From: Fomes fomentarius
Lineage: Eukaryota > Basidiomycota > Agaricomycetes > Polyporales > Polyporaceae
Assembly (NCBI GenBank): GCA_022606135.1
Contig: JABYQN010000001.1
Span: 4,712,001 to 4,776,000 of the forward strand
DNA length: 64,000 nt
Direction: 5' to 3'
The notes under the pieces: model-generated
The model's input: only the letters and a program-made list of their open reading frames with translations
The model's database searches: none
Told to the model about the DNA's origin: nothing
Shown here: positions 57,189-64,000 of the stretch, in pieces
Numbering within the stretch: position 1 is the first letter of the stretch
How the letters are laid out: each line of letters begins with the position of its first letter
Made by a program: the position numbers and the translations under genes

Positions 57189-60100
57189 TCACTCGAATGT
57201 TATCAAGACCTCCCCTGCTTGTACCATTGAACCCTCCACCACGTTTCTGCCCACTCCCTTCACAACGCGACCAATGTTCTCCTCCCCCGCATTCACGTTG
57301 ACCTCGGTCTTCGCCGCTTCGAGAACAACAAGTATGTCTTCTGCAGAATCGATCCTTTGGCCCACAGTACATCTTATCTTCCACACATTCCCCGTGAGTG
57401 ACGAAGTGATGCATGATCCTTCGCGTTCGTCCAATGCTGCTGCTCATGGTTGGGTAAGAAGACGTCTTCGCTTCGGAACGGCTCGGACTAAGCGGCTTAC
57501 GATCTGTGTTGCTTTGAGAAGCACTTATAGCCCTGGCGCGTTCTTCCTGCGCCGCGCGGCGCTGTGCGTCCCATTCGGCGAATAGAATACGCTCGCTGCC
57601 AGTGAGACGGGCACTTCTAGTAAATGGCAATTCATCAATTGAGCTATGATCAGGGACTGACCGTGCATCCTCCGAAGCTACGCCTTGAGCTTGCCTCTTT
57701 TTGAACGCTTGCACTTCGTCGTCGATAGTGTTCACGAAAGAGAGGTATTCGGCCATAGAGAAGGTACGATCGTGGATCTGGCGACTCGATGTTAGCTGAT
57801 AACATCTTTGAGTGTCAGAGGACCGGCTCGGACCTTGAACGCATATTTTCCGGCGTCGAATTGATTCTCAAGCTAGGATCATTGAGGCACTCATACAACT
57901 CGGATAGGGTGGAAGGGCCTGCTTACCTGCACATAGGCCTCCTCGCTCACAACCTCGAACGCGACCTGCGCCCCCGGAGATTCCCCTCAGCTAGATGGAC
58001 CACTACGCCTCCATAAGAGCGCCGCTCACCTGATCGAATGGTCGGAGGAACCACGGGCTATCAGGAGCAAAGTCGCGTCCTTTGCCCCAAGTCTGCCACG
58101 GAGGCAGTGTGCGCCCGTATAGTTGGTACCCTCCAGGCGACTCGATAGGATATATCGCTGCAACGAGTCCTGCGATACCAATAGCTCCCTACGAGCTGTG
58201 ATTAGAGGTAGGTGTAACTTGAAGTAATTGAACGGCTGACGTACTCGAGGAGTATGAGTACGTGAAGGGTTCATCTTCTGTCCGACTAGTCGGCACCGCG
58301 GGTCGACCTGTGCAATATCAATATCGTAATCGATGCGAGCAGTCGATGGAGCCGAGCTTACCGGTACGAGGAAAGGGCAAGCCAAGTAGAACCCAACTCC
58401 AAACACGAGCTGTCCAACATCCATATCAGGGCGACAACACAACACAACATGCGAGTTCGACACTCACCCAATCTGTACCGACAAGCAACTTCAGCGCCTC
58501 CTCAGCACTCTCCAGACCGTTGTTCCTCGCAAGGTACTCGACATTGCTCGGGAGATACGCCGCGCTCGCTCTGATACTCCGCATATACTTCTCCAGCGCT
58601 TCACGGCTCCACCTGTCGTCGAGAACGACCGGAAAGGTTATGCGACGACCGGGGAACGTGAGCGAGTCGACACTGGCTGGGAGAGTAGCTTCTGCCTCGA
58701 TGAGAGCTGACAGGACGTCGCTTTGGGAAATAACAAGGAAATCGAAGTGGACCTAGCCCGTCAAGACTGGTTAGCCGACCTGAACATAGTGCTTAGGGAG
58801 ATTATCACTGACCATGGTCGAGCGTATGCAAGGCGCGAGGAACCAAATACCAGGAATCGCTCGTCGCCTGACTTCTGCCTCGAACGCGTGTATCCGCGCT
58901 CGGACGGCAAAGTCTAGCTCCATCTCACCGAACTCGACCAGAATCGCCGAGTCGCCCGCCTGTCGGAAGACGACTCCAGGACGATGTGTATGAGGTTCCG
59001 GATGAACCACGTGCAGGCAAGGGGCGATATCTGTGTCCTCGAGGGATGAATCTAGCGGAAGGGGAGGGGTGAAGGACGATTCAGCGAGCTTCTCGAGGAA
59101 GCTCTCTTGTTCTTTGTGGAGTGCTGTGGCCTGGCCGTACGAGATCCGCTTGAAACGCACGGTATTTCCGGCTTTCAGTTGCCCGAGCTTCCAGCTATCG
59201 CACAGAGATATCTTAGCCCAGCAAGCGGCACGAGGAGGAGAGATACTCACAACTCAGCAGTGGCGATCGTGCAGACACACACATACCCGCCCATGTCTGG
59301 GCCCTCATGCGTCAGGATGACAGGCGTGTCCCCATTCACATTCACCGTCCCGAATGCATACCCGTTATCAAGGATGTTGCTCGGATGCGAGCCACCCTCT
59401 CCGCCCGTCTCTCGCGCCCATGCGATGCGTGGGCCGTCCAGGCGCACACCCATCCGATTGCTGGAGACGCTCACTGTCCATCTCGTGTTGAAGAACTCGG
59501 TGATCCCGTCAGGAGCGATGAAAGAGGAGTCGCATTGAGGTCCAGGGAGGACGTATATCGTCCAGTCGGATGGGTACGTTGGGATATGAGAGTCGGGGAG
59601 GCGGAAGAGTGTCTCAGAATCGTGAGGAGTACTCGTGACATCACATTCGGCGATCGTGATGTAGTCTCCGGCGATGAGAGAGCGGCCCTGGTACCCTCCA
59701 AGACCCATGGACGTGGACTTGGAGCCCAAGTACCTTGGTATCTCCGGGAAGCCTCCCTTCACTGCAAGATATGCCCGCATTCCTGTGCCTTGCATGGTCC
59801 CAACAACGAGCTTGCCGCCAGCTGGGACTGCGATTCGCGCCCACGTGCGAACGTCACTTCCGTCCAGGGTGACCTTCATGGCGGCGCCAGTGATTGCGAC
59901 TACGGCAGGGGAGTGGAAGCGAAGACGACAGCCAGTGAGCGTCATCTCGAGACCCTCGATTCCAGGATCATTTCCAACGAGGATGTTCGCGACTCGAAAG
60001 GCGAACGAGTCCATCGGACCACTGCGTGGGATGCCCAGACCGACACGACGACCCGGGTAGTCCTGTACTGTCGTCTCGATGCCACCGCTCAGTACCTCAC

Positions 60101-61828
60101 AGGCCCTGCACCGCTCCGTGCCAGTGAGAACTGGCGAACACAAGATTAACGTGAGTGACATACCTAGAAGTGTAGGCAAATGTATCAAGGAACGTTGTCG
60201 TCGCATTCCCAGCACGGAACACGTCAGACTCGACGATAGCCTGCAGATACGAGATGTTGTTGGGTGAGCCGTATATCTTTGTCTTCTTCAAAGCTTCACA
60301 CAGTCGTTCGATCGCTTCCCCCCGCGTCGATCCTGTCACGATGAGCTTACAGGCGAGAGGGTCGAAGTAGGGTGTGACTGTCGTTCCGGTCTCGACCCAT
60401 GAGTCGACTCTGAGCCACCTGGCCTCCGGAAACTCCACCCATTGAAGAGTTCCAGGGCACGGCTTGAACTGGGCCGAGGGGTTCTCGCAGTACACGCGGA
60501 CTTCAATGGCATGGCTCGTGCGTTCGGAAGCGGGAGTCGTGTATCGTCCCTGGTCGTAGTATGGATGGGAGAGTATGCCATCGCGGACGCCGTCATGCTT
60601 CGCTATTCCTTGGAGAATCATAAGCTCCACGATGTCCAGACCGGGGTGAATCTGTTCAGTCACGGGATGCTCGACCTATACAATATATGAGCCCTAATCG
60701 ACAGGAGAGAGGAACGGGCGTACCTGCAGGCGGGTATTCATCTCTAGGAAGAAGAACTCTCCAGTGATATCGTCGACCAGAAACTCGACTGTTCCCGCCG
60801 ATTCATACTGAACATGTGAGGCGAGGCGGACTGCTGCCGCACACATCTTTCCCCATTGACCTATCGTCTGAGACTCAGAACGCGACAGAAAGAGGATAAC
60901 AATATTCGTACCGGGATGACGCAGCATGAAAGGGCTGGGGGACTCCTCAATGACTTTCTGATGACGTCTTTGAACGCTGCATTCACGCTCGCCCATGTGT
61001 ATCGCATGACCGGTTCCATTCCCAAAGACCTATACAAGTGAGCATCTCGCCGATCGGAGTGTGTTGATCCACAGCGCTGACCTGGACTTCGACGTGTCGC
61101 GCGGATGGGTAGTATCTCTCGACGAACAAGCCGTCATTGTGGAATAGCGACTGCGACATCCGCACAGCATGAGGGGAAGAGTCAGAGCGAGACAAGCACA
61201 GAGTGCATACCTGTGCACGCGCACGAGTAGATAAAAACTTGTCCCGAACTTCTTCGGGCGTGTTGCAGATAACGAGGCCCATACCGCCACCTCCCGCTGT
61301 TGATTTCAGCATGATCGGGTAACCGACCTTGTCTGCAAATGCGACCGCCTCTTCGGCTTCTTCAAGCAGCCCCTCACATCCCGGAACAACAGGGACATCC
61401 ACTTCTTGGGCCAGTTGACGTGCACGATGTTTCAAACCCATCGTCGTGATCGTCTCCGGTCGGGGGCCCAACCATGTCATTCCGGCGTCGGCGACCATTT
61501 GTGCGAAGGGCGCATTCTCGGACAGGAAGCCATATCCAGGATGAACCAGAGTCACTGCGTGTTCCTTGCAGATTGCGATAATGGCCTCCGCGTCGAGGTA
61601 TCCGCGTGCGCTAGCTCCTGTGTTCAACTTGAGCTCGACAGCTTCGTCGGCTAATACAACGTGCGGGGCTGTCGCATCGGAGTCGGCGTATATCGCGACA
61701 GTACGAAGCTTGAGACGGCTTGCTGTGCGGAGGATGCGCACGGCAATCTCGCCGCGGTTCGCGATGAGAAGCTTGTGGGCTGTCTCGTTGCTCATACCGG
61801 TTGGAAGGCCTGTAGGGGTCAAGCTCAT
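57189..61828 (-). CDS. Biotin carboxylase-PxpC-PxpB-biotinyl fusion (urea-carboxylase architecture)
   Basis: A many-exon gene for a protein of very roughly 1,200 residues. Domains in order: biotin carboxylase ([52 protein letters not shown] joined to [12 protein letters not shown]); AHS2/PxpC ([50 protein letters not shown]); AHS1/PxpB ([54 protein letters not shown]); a C-terminal biotinyl domain ([17 protein letters not shown]). No amidase domain for allophanate hydrolysis is present. Urea carboxylase or an ATP-dependent 5-oxoprolinase partner are the two readings; the neighbour PxpA favours the second. The biotin site reads AAK rather than the usual AMK. The start at 61828 is preferred; 61795 is possible. 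The last intron (GTAAGC...GAGCAG) restores phase into the biotinyl domain. Confidence 0.88.
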
Positions 61829-62117
61829 GACCGTCAGTCGGGACACATGGGTTTCAACTGTGGAATTAGTAGATAACAATATTATACCGATCAAAGAGTG
61901 CACGAGACGTGTGCATGAGGTCGCGATAGCATAGGCCAAGCTCGGTGGCGCGGCCCGAGGACCTCGTGTGACCCTTGCTATCTCACAGTATGATACTTCG
62001 GCCCTTCTCTAAGTTAACGTTCTCTCCAACGACACGTATAAAAACGCGACCTGCATCTACGAGTCAACCGTCTATTCTGTTTTAGGTTCCATTGCAAGAC
62101 TACGCACCGTGTTGGCC
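61829..62117. promoter_or_regulatory. Shared divergent promoter of the carboxylase fusion and pxpA
   Basis: About 290 bp separate the two start codons. A TATA-like CGTATAAAA run lies near 62034-62042, about 80 bp before the plus-strand ATG. Divergent sharing suggests co-regulation. Confidence 0.5.
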
Positions 62118-63531
62118 ATGACTAGTCTCCGCGCGACCGTCAACTGTGATATGGGCGAGGTATGTGTCTCATAGTTTGAGCTACTCTGCGTGCTATGGAC
62201 AATCGTCGAGGAGAAGGAGGAGGATGGACAATTGAGATACTTAGTGATCTTAGTGATGGTGCGCGTGGCGGTATAACTTCAAGGGCGCTTGGCTTACCTT
62301 TCTCCTCGGCGTCTCATCTTTCACTCCTACCACAAGCCATGCATTGTTTGCTGACACTGCTCTTTCTTTCTATGTTATAGGGGTTTGCGCTCTACAAGAT
62401 CGTCAGTACGAACGTATTCACATCTCTAAGCCAGATACAGATATGCAGCATATTCACAGGGAGATGACGAAGCCCTCATGCAAACTATCCACCTTGCAAA
62501 TGTCGCGTGCGGCTTTCACGCATCGTGGGTGAACATCAGTAGCCCACGAGAAAGACAGTGTGCATATGATCTTCTCATCACTCAGCGACTTCTCCATCAT
62601 GAACGAGACGGTGCTGCTCGCCAAGAAGAACAATGTCCTCGTGGGTGCTCACCCTTCTCTGCCGGACCGCCAAGGCTGGGGGAGGCGTGAAATGAAGATG
62701 GAACCGGTGAGTATCCAGCCATGCTCAAACAGTAAATACCTCATGAACATCGTGTCAGGATGAACTCGCGTCTTGCTTCATATACCAGGTCGGCGCTCTT
62801 ACCGGGTTCCTCACTCTGCATGGCGTACCTTTGAATCATGCAAGTGCTCCCCAGATTATATGTTGTCATCATCACTCACCTGATAAGCCAGATCAAACCT
62901 CATGGTGCCGTCTACGGTATGACTGCACGCGACATCAACTTGGCGCGGGCGGTCGTGGGCGTCGCAAAGCTCTATAAGGTCCCGTTCATGGGCCTCGCAG
63001 GAACGTGCCACCAATCAGCTGCCGAGGAGCTCGGCGTCCCGTTCATTGCAGGCACGTACTCCCCGCTCTCCGCAGCTTCCTCGCTCATCTAGAGTGCTCC
63101 AGAGTGGTTCGCGGACCTGGCCTACAGCGCAGAAGGCAAACTTCTTATTACGAAGTGAGCTACCGTTCTCATCCTGTTCCAGAGGAACAAGCTCGGATGT
63201 GAAGGCATCTTTGCTGAACTCAGTACTCTACGGTGGCGCGCCATTCTCACACCGCATCGCAGGAAGCACGACCCTGTCTCTTTGCAAGAAGTCACAGATA
63301 GGGTAAATAGATTACTCGAGGAGAAGAAGGTCACGACCGTGAGCGGCGCCTTGCCTCTTCCAGACGGGATATCCGAGGTATCCATTTGTTGCCATTCTGA
63401 TACCCCCGTAGGTCACGGTCTGCTCAGATTGCGCGCATGATGCTGATACAAACACCGACTTACAACAGGGAGCCGTTGAGATCGCGCAGGCTGTCAAGGC
63501 GCTTGTCGACAAGAATAACGAGAAATTATAA
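62118..63531 (+). CDS. pxpA: PxpA-like LamB/YcsF protein (5-oxoprolinase subunit A)
   Basis: Multi-exon gene beginning at the ATG at 62118. Motifs in order match the LamB/YcsF family: [101 protein letters not shown], then [18 protein letters not shown] and [15 protein letters not shown] at the end. In bacteria PxpA opens the 5-oxoproline ring together with the PxpBC kinase, and the fused PxpC/PxpB gene is its divergent neighbour here. The usual FHAGD reads FHASD, with Asp from the next exon. One intron (62840-62891) has a GC donor (GCAAGT) and a second GC-AG intron is likely before EWFADL. The signature NCD.GE is intact. Confidence 0.88.
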
Positions 63532-64000
63532 GACCGAAGTGATCATTCCAGTATGTCCGCTCACTCACATGTGATATGAACTACGCTCACAGTTGGTGGC
63601 TAGGCGTGTCAGATTCGAAGTCAGAGCAATGGTCTGGTATCTCAGAGACATGGCGATTATGTGACGAAGCGAATCGACGTACATCTGTGATTGCAGGATG
63701 AATTGCATCCGATAGATTGGAAGCCGTTCTAGTATCTCCTAGCGAGGCAGCGATTTGAGTCATCTAGCTCATGTTCAGCTTCGTGTTGAGCGTGTGTCGA
63801 CAGTCAGTGTGTCTAAATTCCTTCTTTTGGCAAGAGATACTGAGCTACTACACTACGAATCCCGACAGAGCCTCAATTCATTGTTCAGTCAGTGACCTTT
63901 GGTTTCTCCAAAAAGCATAGCTGTAAATCGGTAACGACCGACACGATGAGATTGCCGATGGGGCTTAACTCGATCAAGCAGTGGCGACGGATCTTGTGGT
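63532..64000. other. Downstream of pxpA, no gene seen
   Basis: No supported open frame before the window edge. Confidence 0.5.

Noticed and set aside
57189..61828. Complete urea amidolyase (DUR1,2)
   Set aside because: The amidase domain for allophanate hydrolysis is absent at both ends.
1..64000. CRISPR array or bacterial operons
   Set aside because: No regularly spaced repeats were seen and the genes are spliced eukaryotic genes.

Overview
The window looks like nuclear DNA of an agaricomycete fungus, most likely Polyporales-like, although no species can be named from sequence alone. The evidence is dense GT-AG introns of about 50-70 bp, a FunK1-type kinase, a basidiomycete sesquiterpene synthase, seven-helix membrane proteins of the WWRAW type found in mushrooms, and small secreted proteins with an EARQ maturation site. 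From about 4 to 49 kb nearly every gene is on the minus strand.

Layout. 0.3-2.9 kb: two convergent genes of a divergent homeodomain-like family (HDL-1 and HDL-2). 4.3-9.0 kb: two tandem paralogous seven-TM proteins. 10.2-10.8 kb: a broken duplicate of the 3' end of the WDR48 gene. 13.0-14.2 kb: a sesquiterpene synthase. 17.7-19.0 kb: an APH-family phosphotransferase. 19.6-24.1 kb: an intact WDR48/UAF1-like WD40 protein. 24.9-39.7 kb: a gene-sparse region holding six tandem paralogues of a 12-cysteine small secreted protein, all on the minus strand, interrupted by a 1,263-bp hAT-like element with a perfect 8-bp target duplication. 41.1-49.0 kb: an HNH protein, a Dal5-type MFS permease and an SNG1/DUF3533 membrane protein. 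49.2 kb: tRNA-Glu(CTC). 49.9-52.8 kb: two more HDL genes, one broken and one intact. 53.8-56.7 kb: a FunK1 kinase. 57.2-63.5 kb: a divergent pair, a biotin carboxylase/PxpC/PxpB/biotinyl fusion (urea-carboxylase architecture) and a PxpA (LamB/YcsF) protein.

How genes may work together. The divergent pair at 57-63 kb contains every part of the bacterial ATP-dependent 5-oxoprolinase (PxpA, PxpB, PxpC) plus a biotin carboxylase, so 5-oxoproline or urea/allophanate metabolism is the likely theme. The permease at 42-45 kb belongs to a family that carries related nitrogen compounds, but this is only suggestive. The secreted-protein cluster shares the same exon layout, a 5' UTR intron ending next to the start codon, and a TATA element 120-140 bp upstream, so its members are probably expressed in a similar way.

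The most novel-looking items are the 12-cysteine secreted family and the four-gene HDL family with its extra C-terminal domain. Gene models were spliced by eye; exon edges given as exact were checked for reading phase, the others are approximate.
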